Counted from the stretch's first letter, positions 1 to 7,285 are shown. The stretch is DNA of 30,057 nt from JAEUSG01 sp964590225 (GCA_964590225.1 CAZPWS010000036.1:1-30057); one strand, 5' to 3'. The notes: a model not told the origin generated them from the letters alone. A program made the numbers and translations.

Positions 1-66
1 TTACTCAAAAAGTGCCGTTTTTAGCCAAAAAACAGCGTTTATCTTTTAGTCAAGGTCGAAACCGGC

Positions 67-151
67 GAAGTCAGGAAAAAATACAGGTTAGACTGCGGAA
101 TTTAGGATCAAATATGTAAAAAAATCAGACAGCGTCAGAAGTCAGGAAAAA
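67..151. repeat. Short direct repeat pair downstream of deoR-type gene
   Basis: The 14-base word GAAGTCAGGAAAAA occurs at 67-80 and again at 138-151, in a gene-free stretch just past the stop of the minus-strand regulator. Short in-frame stops rule out a gene in 1-163. The function is unknown; chance or the remains of a tandem repeat are possible. Confidence 0.35.
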
Positions 152-163
152 GAATGAATTGGG

Positions 164-934
164 CTAATCCGTTATTACGGATACCCCCATTTGTTCCAGT
201 TTAGTTCTATTTTCGTGAGGGATGTCCTTGTCAGATATAAGTGTATTAATTTCTGAAAAGTTAGCGAACGACATAAGGGAGAGCATTCCCCACTTGCTTG
301 AATCGGCCAAAAGAATGACTTTTTTACTTACTCGCATTAGAGATTTTTTAAAGTCGATAATAGGTTGGTCGCTATCACCCAAGCCGTGGTCGAGGCTCAA
401 GCTTCGGGCACCTATAAATGAAGTGTTTATTCGCAGATTTGCTATGTAATTTACAGCGTCCATTCCTGTGATAGCAGCATTTTCATGTTGTAGGCAGCCG
501 CCAGGCATTATTAGTTTGATTAATGGTTTGTCAATAAACTCGTTGGCCACTGCAAGACAATTGGTGATTACGGTAAGGTTATTAAGGTTTTTTATGTTTT
601 TCGCAAGGGCCAGCGAGGTCGAACTTGCATCAAGTGCAATTATCTCACCTTCATTAATAAGCGTTGCTGCGATTTTACCTATTGTCTCTTTGGCTGCCGT
701 CATGGTTTTTAATCTGTCAGACAACGGGAAGAGGGGGCCTTGAGGCATCAGCATCGCCTTGCCGAGAGTTCTAATCACTTTTCCCTGTTTCGTTAGGGAA
801 GTGAGGTCTGTTCGAATTGTAGCTCCGGTAACATTGAACAAATTGGCAAGAAGATCGACAGTCGCTTCCTGTTTTTCGGACAAATAGGAAAGTATTTTTT
901 TTCTACGGTCTTCCTGATAACGATTAGTTTTCAT
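164..934 (-). CDS. DeoR/GlpR-family transcriptional regulator
   Basis: This is a 256-residue DNA-binding repressor of the DeoR family, which usually controls sugar or sugar-phosphate catabolism by sensing a phosphorylated sugar. The N-terminal helix-turn-helix spans about residues 8-60 and includes ATIRTDLTSL as the recognition region. The DeoR C-terminal effector domain follows, with a TVITNCLAVANE-like strand, the FIGARSLSLDHGL segment and the closing LLADSSKWG motif. Length is normal for the family. The ATG at 934 lies 32 bp past the tRNA-Pro gene on the same strand, and no strong ribosome site is visible before it. Its target is not evident; the ROK/corrinoid genes upstream or genes outside the window are possible. 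The family assignment is firm and the ligand unknown. Confidence 0.9.
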   Translation of the reverse strand: MKTNRYQEDRRKKILSYLSEKQEATVDLLANLFNVTGATIRTDLTSLTKQGKVIRTLGKAMLMPQGPLFPLSDRLKTMTAAKETIGKIAATLINEGEIIALDASSTSLALAKNIKNLNNLTVITNCLAVANEFIDKPLIKLIMPGGCLQHENAAITGMDAVNYIANLRINTSFIGARSLSLDHGLGDSDQPIIDFKKSLMRVSKKVILLADSSKWGMLSLMSFANFSEINTLISDKDIPHENRTKLEQMGVSVITD

Positions 935-966
935 TGTATTTTTACAGCGACAGAAGATTAAAAAAA

Positions 967-1041
<75 letters not shown>

Positions 1042-1053
1042 AATTAACAACTT

Positions 1054-1081
1054 AATATACTTTATTTTAATTCTTCAGCAA
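1054..1081 (-). promoter_or_regulatory. Candidate sigma70 promoter for tRNA-Pro
   Basis: On the minus strand TTGCTG (1081-1076), a 16-base spacer and TATATT (1059-1054) precede the tRNA by 12 bases, so transcription would begin a few bases upstream of its 5' end. The -35 box lies inside the last codons of the corrinoid protein gene. This is inferred from consensus similarity only. Confidence 0.45.
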
Positions 1082-1703
1082 ATCGCTTAAAAACATCAAC
1101 AGCAGACGCTGCATCGTCGGCGTAGCCGTCGGCACCTATTTCGTCGGCATATGCCTGCGTTACTGGTGCGCCGCCGATTGCGATTTTTACTTTATCGCGG
1201 ATACCAGCTGCTTTGAATGCATCAATAGTATCTTTTATTGCCGGCATGGTAGTTGTGAGGAGAGCGGAGAGGCCAACCATTGAGTAGCCCTTTTCCTTTA
1301 TTTTTGCAACAACCGCTTCTCCAGACTTGTCGATGCCGAGATCTTCAACTTCAAATCCAGCGCCTTTAAGCATCATAGCAACAAGGTTTTTGCCAATATC
1401 GTGGAGGTCGCCTTTTACTGTACAGAGGACAACCTTGCCGATAGGCTGAAAACCGCTCTTTACAAGAATTGGTTCGAGCTGAGTTAGTCCTGATTTCATG
1501 GCTCTCGCTGCAATAAGTACTTCGGGAACAAATACCTCGTTGTTCCTGAATTTGACTGCAATTACATTCATCCCTGAGATTAACCCGTCTTTAAGGATTT
1601 TCTCGGCGGCAACTCCCTCCGCAAGAGCCTCCTTGACGAGTCTTTCCACTTCTGCAGCTTTACCTGATTGCAAAGCTTTTCCCATTCCTTCAAAATCTGC
1701 CAT
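1062..1703 (-). CDS. Methyltransferase-type corrinoid (cobalamin-binding) protein
   Basis: This 213-residue protein matches the MtbC/MtmC/MttC-type corrinoid shuttle proteins, which carry a methyl group on cobalt between two methyltransferases. An N-terminal helical cap (about 1-85, with the NEVFVPEVLIAARAM segment) precedes a Rossmann-like B12 domain. The cobalt-ligand motif is D99-x-H101-x-x-G104, followed by the SxL element at S146 and the GG at 177-178. Length and layout are typical. Its start overlaps the end of the ROK regulator gene by 14 bp, so the two are probably cotranscribed and translationally coupled. No cognate methyltransferase or reductive activator is seen in the window, so the methyl donor (methylamine, methoxy compound or other) cannot be named. 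Confidence 0.92.
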   Translation of the reverse strand: MADFEGMGKALQSGKAAEVERLVKEALAEGVAAEKILKDGLISGMNVIAVKFRNNEVFVPEVLIAARAMKSGLTQLEPILVKSGFQPIGKVVLCTVKGDLHDIGKNLVAMMLKGAGFEVEDLGIDKSGEAVVAKIKEKGYSMVGLSALLTTTMPAIKDTIDAFKAAGIRDKVKIAIGGAPVTQAYADEIGADGYADDAASAVDVFKRFAEELK

Positions 1704-2904
1704 AAGTAGCCCCCTTTTGTTTGAGATTTAAAATATCAAAAAGACCGAGTTCTTTGTGAATTCGTGATAAAGCAACACCTTTTGCCCCGTCAGCGAGATT
1801 AAAAAACGAAAATTTGATAGTCATCTTTTCTGAGTGGATCTTTAGCGAGTTGGTCCGTATCTCTTTTTCAAATTGTGATAAAAATTGTTCGCCGGCACCT
1901 GCAATAGCTCCGCTAATAATAACTGTTCCAGGATTGAGTAGGTTTACAGTGTTTGCGATACCAATGGACAAATAGCGCATACCGGTCATGGCGATGTCGG
2001 TCGCTAACCGATCACCATTGTTGACAGCTGCGTAAAAGTCGGAGTCGGTTAATTCTCTGCTAATAGATAGAAGTGATTGTTCGCCATTTCTTATGCGTAG
2101 GGTTGCTTCATCCATAAGCACACGATTTGAGGCGTAGGCCTCAAGACATCCGCTGTTGCCGCATAAACAGGTTCTTCCATTTCTTTCAACTACTGTGTGT
2201 CCAAGTCCTCCTTCGTTGCCTATTGCTCCCCTGTATGGGCGCCCATTGTCAATAAGAGACATTTCGATTCCTTCACCAAGCTCAATATAAAGTACGGGAT
2301 TGATAAAAGATTTGGGTGAGGTGTAGAGGTCGGCAATTGCGGCGGTTCCGAGATATCTCGACAATTCTACTTTAAGCTTTAGTTTTTCTTCGAGCATTGC
2401 TTTTATGGGGGTGTTATAAAATGTTGAGAGTCGTGAAAAAAAAAGTGATATTCCTTTTTCGGTATCTACGATACCTGGTACGGCAATACCTATCCCGGAA
2501 AAAGAGAGCCAGTCGGGAACAGATAAGGCGAGTTCACTTACGAGTGTTTCAAGGTGAGAAATGAAGGCATCCGCCGGACACCAAAGCGGTATTGATATCT
2601 CCTTTTCGCCTAAAAGTTTGCCACTGGCATCAATGAGAACCGCGGCTATTTTAGGTACCGCAACTGCTATGCCGATAGCAGTTCGTCTGGCGCGGGATAG
2701 CGAAAAAAGTTGGGCACACCTGCCTCCCCTTGATTCTGCGTTACCGGCCACTTCGACAAGATTGGCGGCGATGAGTTCTGCTAGTATTGTATCGACAGTA
2801 GGGCGAGAATATCTGGTTTCGAGTGCTATGTCTGGAGCAGTTTTATCTCCATCATATAACGAGGCAAGTACCAATGAACGGTTGTATCTTCGTTGCTTTC
2901 GCAC
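1690..2904 (-). CDS. ROK-family transcriptional regulator (NagC/XylR type)
   Basis: This 404-residue protein has an N-terminal winged helix (about 8-60, including SRPTVDTILAELI) followed by a ROK sugar-kinase-like fold. The ROK zinc site is complete: H236 in EGGLGH and C246, C248, C253 in CLCGNSGCLE. The catalytic NDxN/A segment of true ROK kinases is replaced by SRYLGTAAIAD, consistent with a regulator rather than a kinase. The chosen GTG start at 2904 is needed to include the whole helix-turn-helix, and no Shine-Dalgarno sequence precedes it. It overlaps the corrinoid gene by 14 bp. A 35-bp dyad over its promoter suggests autoregulation. Ligands of the family are sugars or amino sugars; the ligand here is unknown. 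Confidence 0.92.
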   Translation of the reverse strand: MRKQRRYNRSLVLASLYDGDKTAPDIALETRYSRPTVDTILAELIAANLVEVAGNAESRGGRCAQLFSLSRARRTAIGIAVAVPKIAAVLIDASGKLLGEKEISIPLWCPADAFISHLETLVSELALSVPDWLSFSGIGIAVPGIVDTEKGISLFFSRLSTFYNTPIKAMLEEKLKLKVELSRYLGTAAIADLYTSPKSFINPVLYIELGEGIEMSLIDNGRPYRGAIGNEGGLGHTVVERNGRTCLCGNSGCLEAYASNRVLMDEATLRIRNGEQSLLSISRELTDSDFYAAVNNGDRLATDIAMTGMRYLSIGIANTVNLLNPGTVIISGAIAGAGEQFLSQFEKEIRTNSLKIHSEKMTIKFSFFNLADGAKGVALSRIHKELGLFDILNLKQKGATYGRF

Positions 2905-2913
2905 GCATTAAAT

Positions 2914-2954
2914 ATTATACTTTGTAATATGCTTTGTCAAAGTATTTTATAAAG
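2914..2954 (-). promoter_or_regulatory. Promoter and dyad operator of the ROK gene
   Basis: Minus-strand TTGACA (2940-2935), a 15-base spacer and TATAAT (2919-2914) form consensus -35 and -10 boxes. A 35-bp imperfect palindrome (arms 2920-2936 and 2938-2954, 13-14 of 17 positions pairing, AT-rich like NagC/Mlc sites) covers the -35 and the spacer. The expected transcription start lies about 3 bases before the GTG, implying a nearly leaderless message. Binding by the ROK protein itself is inferred. Confidence 0.6.
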
Positions 2955-2977
2955 TTTTTTTATGCGCTTTTCCCAGA

Positions 2978-3442
2978 TTAATTTATTACTTTAATTACGA
3001 TCTTTTTTACAGGTAAAGCCATGTTAATGGAGCTTTGGACACCTGGTTTGTGTCCGTCATGTGGGTAAAATATCGCAAACGATCCTGCACCAAGGGGGAT
3101 ATTTACGCCTAACGCGCTTTGCTTGTAAAAAATAAGATCCGTTTTTGGGGTAAGGTCTTCTTCTACTAAAAGCGTTGAAGTGGGGGTATAGCAACAAATC
3201 TCTTCACCCGAAACTACAAACTGGATGTCGATGTAATCTTTATGCGACTCCCACCGTTTTTCGTTTGGTGGAACAGTTTCATACGACTGCACAAGCGCGT
3301 AACAATTTAAACCGTCTATGTCGTATCTGCCATCTTTAAGTGAGGATAAATTAGCGGTTTCTGCAAGAAAACGCAGCCCTTTTTCGAGTGCAGTTCCATT
3401 ATTGGCGTAATAGTGATAGTTTTCTATAGAATCGACTATCAT
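2978..3442 (-). CDS. YhcH/YjgK/YiaL-family cupin-like protein
   Basis: This 154-residue protein belongs to the YhcH/YjgK/YiaL (DUF386) family, which includes EbgC and NanQ and is linked to processing of sugar anomers or sialic acid. It is a small double-stranded beta-helix with a predicted metal site: the HKDYIDIQF segment (about 67-75), with its His and Gln, and the YPHDGHKPG segment near 126-134. Length is normal. It starts 3 bp after the nfnB stop, with no clear ribosome site, so it is probably read through from nfnB. Its exact substrate is unknown, and why it sits with redox genes is not evident. Confidence 0.88.
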   Translation of the reverse strand: MIVDSIENYHYYANNGTALEKGLRFLAETANLSSLKDGRYDIDGLNCYALVQSYETVPPNEKRWESHKDYIDIQFVVSGEEICCYTPTSTLLVEEDLTPKTDLIFYKQSALGVNIPLGAGSFAIFYPHDGHKPGVQSSINMALPVKKIVIKVIN

Positions 3443-3445
3443 AAA

Positions 3446-4903
3446 TTAACTTTTTGAAGAAATATAATTGTGAATGGCATTTGCCGCCCTACGACCTTCG
3501 CCCATAGCAAGAATAACTGTTGCTGCCCCAAGAACTATGTCACCTCCAGCATATACTCCGGCCATCGTTGTTGCGCTCGTTTCTTTATCGGCAATGATGT
3601 TTCCCCACTTGTTGGTTTGAATCTCTTTTGTAGTGTTTGGGATAAGTGGGTTTGGGCCATTCCCAATTGCAACAATAAAGGTGTCCGCGTCTATAATAAA
3701 GTTTGAGCCTTCAACGGGTACAGGGCGCCTGCGTCCAGATGTGTCGGGTTCGCCAAGTTCCATTCTTATGCACTCAACACCAACAAGTTCACCCTGCGAA
3801 TCGCCGTGCAGTCGAACGGGGTTCATGAGAACATTGAATACTATCCCCTCTTCTTTTGCGTGATGCACCTCTTCAAGCCGTGCTGGCATTTCCGCCTCGG
3901 ATCTTCTGTAAACTATGTAAACTTTTTCTGAACCTAATCGGAGGGCGGTACGGGCAGCATCCATAGCCACATTTCCACCGCCAGCCACTATAACGCTTTT
4001 TGACTTTCGAATGGGTGTTGACGATAATGGGAAATCATATGATTTCATTAAATTAGCGCGAGTGAGATATTCATTTGCAGAATAAACGCCATTCAGATTT
4101 TCTCCTTCTATTCCCATAAAATAGGGGAGACCGGCGCCTGTACCAACAAACACCGCGTCAAAACCATCCAAGGTTATTAGCTGCTCAATTGTCCTTGTTT
4201 TGCCAATAATAAAATTTTTACGAATGGTTACACCCATTTTAGAAAGGAGGTCAACCTCCTTTTGAACTATTACTTTGGGCAGGCGAAATTCCGGAATACC
4301 GTAAACAAGAACGCCTCCAAGTTTATGCAACGCCTCAAAAAGAGTTACCTCATGTCCCTTTTTACGCAGGTCACCTGCAACAGTCAAACCGGCAGGTCCC
4401 GAACCAACAACGGCAACCTTTTTCCCTGTACTTGCTGGTATTGCAGGTATGTCAACAGTTCCTTTTTCGCGTTCCCAATCAGCGAGAAAGCGTTCGACGC
4501 GACCTATTGACACTGCTTTACATTGATCTTTTAATACCTTGCCGAGAGTGCATGGCTTTTGGCACTGTTCTTCTTGCGGGCACACACGCCCACAGACTGC
4601 CGGAAGCAGGTTGGTCTCTTTAATTTTGGCGATTGCACCACTAAAATTTCCGGCAGCAGTTAATGCCATAAAGGCAGGAATGTCGATTCCAACCGGACAA
4701 CCTGCAACGCATGGTTTGTTTCTGCATTGGAGACAGCGAGCAGCTTCAAGGCGTGCTTCATTTTCGGTAAAACCTAACGGCACCTCCTTTATGTTTGCTT
4801 TTCGTACTTCTGGTGATTGTTCCGCCATCACCTGTGGGGGGATGGCTGCTCTTTCTTTTGCAGTAAGCGTTGCCGATTTTTCGAGTATTTCCCTTGTTTC
4901 CAT
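3446..4903 (-). CDS. nfnB: NfnB-like ferredoxin:NADP+ oxidoreductase large subunit
   Basis: This 485-residue flavoprotein belongs to the GltD/NfnB family. An N-terminal iron-sulfur domain carries Cys57, 60, 65, 69 and Cys104, 108, 114, 118, enough for two [4Fe-4S] clusters. An FAD site GSGPAG follows at 167-172, then a NADP(H) domain with AGGGNVAMDAA (about 307-317) and the arginine-rich VYRRS segment. In NfnAB the large subunit couples reduced ferredoxin and NADH to NADP+ reduction by flavin-based electron bifurcation in the cytoplasm. The directly upstream nfnA-type gene (4 bp apart) favours NfnB over a glutamate synthase small subunit, since no large GltB is present. A sulfide dehydrogenase (SudA-like) role is a less likely alternative. 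Confidence 0.88.
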   Translation of the reverse strand: METREILEKSATLTAKERAAIPPQVMAEQSPEVRKANIKEVPLGFTENEARLEAARCLQCRNKPCVAGCPVGIDIPAFMALTAAGNFSGAIAKIKETNLLPAVCGRVCPQEEQCQKPCTLGKVLKDQCKAVSIGRVERFLADWEREKGTVDIPAIPASTGKKVAVVGSGPAGLTVAGDLRKKGHEVTLFEALHKLGGVLVYGIPEFRLPKVIVQKEVDLLSKMGVTIRKNFIIGKTRTIEQLITLDGFDAVFVGTGAGLPYFMGIEGENLNGVYSANEYLTRANLMKSYDFPLSSTPIRKSKSVIVAGGGNVAMDAARTALRLGSEKVYIVYRRSEAEMPARLEEVHHAKEEGIVFNVLMNPVRLHGDSQGELVGVECIRMELGEPDTSGRRRPVPVEGSNFIIDADTFIVAIGNGPNPLIPNTTKEIQTNKWGNIIADKETSATTMAGVYAGGDIVLGAATVILAMGEGRRAANAIHNYISSKS

Positions 4904-4907
4904 TGTA

Positions 4908-5750
4908 TTAGTGTCCTATCTTACAGGAGTGGTTATATCGCTCATTTGATTCCGCTTCGTACTTTTTGTACGAAGATAACCGCCGCATCATCTCGTCAAA
5001 ATCAACCTGATGTCCATCGAATTCAGGTCCATCTACGCAGACAAACTTGGTTTTGTTTCCAACTGTAACACGGCAGCCACCGCACATACCTGTTCCGTCA
5101 ATCATTATTGTGTTAAGCGAAACAAGAGTAGGAATATTTCCAAGCTCTTTTGTAAGCAACGAAACCATTTTCATCATTATTGGTGGTCCAATTGCAACAA
5201 CAAGATCGACTTTTTCACCAGAAGCGACAATTTTTTTAAGAGCATCCGTTACGAATCCCTTATCGCCATAAGAGCCATTATCGGTGACAATAGTTGTTTG
5301 GTGGCTTGCGGCGCGGAGCTCCTCTTCCATTATGATCAGAGATTTGTCACGAGCGCCAAGAATGGATAGCACCTTATTTCCAGCCTTTTTTAATGATTGT
5401 GCGATTGGATGAAGTGGCGCAACACCTATGCCACCGCCAATACAGACTACTGTTCCAAACTTTTCAATGTGTGTTGGTTGTCCGAGAGGTCCTGCAAAAT
5501 CGAGTATGTAGTCGTTTTCATTCATTGCAGCAAGCTGGGCAGTAGTTTTACCAACAACTTGTGCAATAATCGTTACTGTACCTGCCGTAGGATCAGCATC
5601 CGCTATTGTAAGCGGTATTCTTTCGCCCTCTTCGTCAATTTTAAGCATTATAAATTGGCCTGCTTTTCGTTGCGTGGCTATCTCCTTAGCCTCAATAACC
5701 ATTTTAAGTATATTTGGCGCCAGCATGACTTTTTGCATTATTTTGTTCAT
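4908..5750 (-). CDS. nfnA: NfnA-like ferredoxin:NADP+ oxidoreductase small subunit
   Basis: This 280-residue protein is of the ferredoxin-NADP reductase superfamily, as in NfnA, SudB and PyrK. It has an FAD-binding beta-barrel (about 1-95, with RIPLTI), an NAD-binding domain opened by GGGIGVAPL (105-113), and a C-terminal [2Fe-2S] site. The likely cluster ligands are D218, C223, C226 and C238; one Asp plus three Cys is known for NfnA, whereas PyrK uses four Cys. This supports Nfn over dihydroorotate dehydrogenase. It is first in the nfnA-nfnB-yhcH unit. ATGs at codons 1, 5 and 9 all lack a clear ribosome site, so the start is uncertain by a few residues. Confidence 0.87.
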   Translation of the reverse strand: MNKIMQKVMLAPNILKMVIEAKEIATQRKAGQFIMLKIDEEGERIPLTIADADPTAGTVTIIAQVVGKTTAQLAAMNENDYILDFAGPLGQPTHIEKFGTVVCIGGGIGVAPLHPIAQSLKKAGNKVLSILGARDKSLIIMEEELRAASHQTTIVTDNGSYGDKGFVTDALKKIVASGEKVDLVVAIGPPIMMKMVSLLTKELGNIPTLVSLNTIMIDGTGMCGGCRVTVGNKTKFVCVDGPEFDGHQVDFDEMMRRLSSYKKYEAESNERYNHSCKIGH

Positions 5751-5768
5751 TATTTTTTGGTCCCGTTA

Positions 5769-5799
5769 TTGTAGTGTTTATCGACTATTAACACTACAA
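5769..5799. promoter_or_regulatory. Perfect 10-bp inverted repeat upstream of nfnA
   Basis: TTGTAGTGTT (5769-5778) and AACACTACAA (5790-5799) form a perfect dyad with an 11-base gap, 19 bp upstream of the nfnA ATG and 45 bp past the vapC stop. On the minus strand the inner arm contains TACAAT, a plausible -10, so the dyad may be an operator over the nfn promoter. No T-run follows on the minus strand, so a vapC terminator is less likely. The regulator is unknown; it does not match the Rex consensus. Confidence 0.5.
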
Positions 5800-5844
5800 A
5801 AATAAGTAGCAGAAGAGAGGAAAAGCCAAGGAAAAGTTGCACAA

Positions 5845-6234
5845 CTAATTCCAGATCATTAGTCCTTTGACATGTCTGAAGTGTGAATCATAAGTAATTA
5901 GAGTTGAACCCGTTTCAATGCAATGTGCTGCAATCCATACATCATTGAGTGGTATAGGTGTTGCTTCTTGTTTAAGGGAATGTTTAACAATTCCGAATAT
6001 TCTTGAAGTTTCAATGGTTGCACTCAGTAATTTTACAGTTGGCTTTTCAATAAAATTGTTGAGAATTGCATGATTTGTTTTTTCATGTTTTCCGCCTGCA
6101 AAGCCAGCGTATAATTCGCCGATTACGAAGATCGAAAAATAAACTGTTTCTGCGTCTGAAAGTACATCAAGAACAGCGTTTTCGCCATTCATAAGTCTCG
6201 AATATGCATTTGTGTCAAGAATTATTTTTTTCAT
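5845..6234 (-). CDS. vapC: VapC-family PIN-domain toxin ribonuclease
   Basis: This 129-residue PIN-domain protein should act as a Mg2+-dependent endoribonuclease that cuts tRNA or rRNA sites when freed from its antitoxin. The acidic active site is complete: D7 in ILDTN, E40 in IGELYAG, D98 in LNDVWIAA and D116 in YDSHF. Length is typical. Its ATG follows the antitoxin stop with no gap, and a GGAAG ribosome site lies within the end of the antitoxin gene, so the two are coupled. No frame damage is seen, so it is probably functional. The RNA target cannot be told from sequence. Confidence 0.93.
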   Translation of the reverse strand: MKKIILDTNAYSRLMNGENAVLDVLSDAETVYFSIFVIGELYAGFAGGKHEKTNHAILNNFIEKPTVKLLSATIETSRIFGIVKHSLKQEATPIPLNDVWIAAHCIETGSTLITYDSHFRHVKGLMIWN

Positions 6235-6492
6235 TTACTTCCAATCCGCAACATTAACTTTTCTCATATCACTAACTGCGAGATCAAATTCTTTTGTTTC
6301 AGCATCTGACCATGCTCCACAAAACTCCTTGAATTCGTTTTTTGAATTTTTATTCCTTTCCTTTTTAACACCTAATGCTTGTTCTAATAGGCCCTTTATA
6401 GTTTTGTTAAGACTTTGATCGTCGTTCTTTGCCTTTTCTTTAACCAATTGCCACAATGATGTGTCAAGATCATGAATAGTAATTGAATGCAT
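6235..6492 (-). CDS. vapB: VapB-like ribbon-helix-helix antitoxin
   Basis: This small protein of 85 residues precedes and abuts vapC. Its N-terminal half (MHSITIHDLDTSLWQLV onward) fits a ribbon-helix-helix DNA-binding domain, with a beta strand then two helices to about residue 42. The charged C-terminal half would wrap the toxin and is the usual toxin-neutralising region. The ATG at 6492 is chosen over one seven codons upstream because AGGAGG sits six bases before it. As in related pairs, the complex probably represses its own promoter. The family is inferred from fold pattern and gene order. Confidence 0.85.
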   Translation of the reverse strand: MHSITIHDLDTSLWQLVKEKAKNDDQSLNKTIKGLLEQALGVKKERNKNSKNEFKEFCGAWSDAETKEFDLAVSDMRKVNVADWK

Positions 6493-6507
6493 GTAAACCC
6501 TCCTATG

Positions 6508-6532
6508 GTTCATTAGTAGTTCATTAATTATA
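6508..6532 (-). promoter_or_regulatory. Candidate vapBC promoter with 11-bp-phased repeats
   Basis: On the minus strand a TATAAT -10 box (6532-6527) precedes vapB, and the word AATGAAC occurs twice with an 11-base period (6525-6519 and 6514-6508). A further TGAAC lies at 6543-6539. Repeats one helical turn apart next to the -10 box would suit binding by a VapBC complex. No good -35 box was found. Confidence 0.35.
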
Positions 6533-6586
6533 AATATAGTTCAAAATAAGAGCGACTGCAACTATATAATTTTAAATTCCTAAAAA

Positions 6587-6794
6587 ATTCGTTTGCAAGG
6601 TGTTGCTAATACGCTACACCGCTGTCTCTATTTTACAACACCACCTAACTCACTGTATTTATTTGTAGTTATGGCGTGAGTTAAGTTAGTGTTTTCTCTT
6701 AGTAAAGGATAGGGGAAATATAAGCTATTGATAATTAAGGCTTTATCAGCTTGACGCGAGTGTGTATCATAAAGGCAGCACTTTGCAAACGAAT
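6587..6794. repeat. 208-bp gene-free element with 34-bp terminal inverted repeats
   Basis: The left end (6587-6620) and the reverse complement of the right end (6761-6794) match at 26 of 34 positions without gaps. The first 12 bases, ATTCGTTTGCAA, are identical. The interior has no gene. An A-run flanks the left end and AAA the right, so a 3-bp target duplication is possible but weak. This resembles a MITE-type element. It fills most of the gap between vapB and the chemosensory operon and so could also carry that operon's promoter. Confidence 0.5.
6637..6693. repeat. Nested inverted repeat inside the 208-bp element
   Basis: AACACCACCTAACTCAC (6637-6653) pairs with GTGAGTTAAGTTAGTGTT (6676-6693) around a 22-base loop. 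The inner nine pairs are continuous and the outer part holds one bulge and a few mismatches. Its centre is not that of the outer repeats, so it is a separate hairpin. It could be an operator, an RNA stem or a recombination site. The T-rich tail is too weak to call a terminator. Confidence 0.45.
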
Positions 6795-6895
6795 AAAGCT
6801 GGTATTAATTTTCCATGAAAAATAACGCCAAATAAAACAATGTGTTAGCAATAAATTTTATTAATGGCTTGCTCTTTGCATTTACTTATGCAACT

Positions 6896-7285
6896 ATGCA
6901 GCAAAAAGAATTCTCACAGGCACGCGTTTTTATGGCCGACAATAATGAAGTGTTCGTTAAAAGTTTTGCTGAGTACATTGTTGAACGAAAAATTGAGTTG
7001 ATGCAATTCTACGAAGAAGCCGGTCTGCTTGCTTCGTTAAACCTATCTACCAGACTTCTGTTAATCAATGGAGCTTTTTCTAACAACAGAGGATTTCATA
7101 TTGCTGTAGAAGCAAAGAGACGATTCCCGAAACTGTCGATAGTTTTTATTCTCGAAAATGATTCTATGGAGTTGCAGCGCAAGGCTATATCCGTGTCACC
7201 AATCTGTTCATTAATAATGCCGGTTGATTTTAAAAGTCTCGAAACCATAATTCGTAAGAGTCTGGGAGGAGGTGTAAGTGGCTGA
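6896..7285 (+). CDS. Degenerate (pseudo-)receiver domain protein
   Basis: This 129-residue protein has the strand-helix order of a CheY-like receiver but lacks its chemistry. Strand 1 reads ARVFMADNN. Strand 3 reads RLLLINGAF, with Asn-Gly where the phosphoacceptor Asp should be. Strand 5 ends IMPVD with Met in place of the conserved Lys. It probably cannot be phosphorylated and may act as a protein-docking module. It is the first gene of the chemosensory operon and overlaps the next by 8 bp. The ATG at 6896 is chosen because it starts just before strand 1; a GTG at 6842 would add 18 hydrophobic residues. Neither has a good ribosome site. Recognition is by fold pattern only. Confidence 0.6.
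   Translation: MQQKEFSQARVFMADNNEVFVKSFAEYIVERKIELMQFYEEAGLLASLNLSTRLLLINGAFSNNRGFHIAVEAKRRFPKLSIVFILENDSMELQRKAISVSPICSLIMPVDFKSLETIIRKSLGGGVSG

Noticed and set aside
3446..4903. Glutamate synthase small subunit (gltD)
   Set aside because: The sequence family overlaps, but the neighbour is an NfnA-type protein with an Asp plus three Cys cluster site and no large glutamate synthase subunit is present.
6637..6693. Integron attC site
   Set aside because: Both end boxes fit loosely, but the arms pair without the usual spacer between R and L boxes, and no integrase or cassette array is seen; kept only as a low-level finding.
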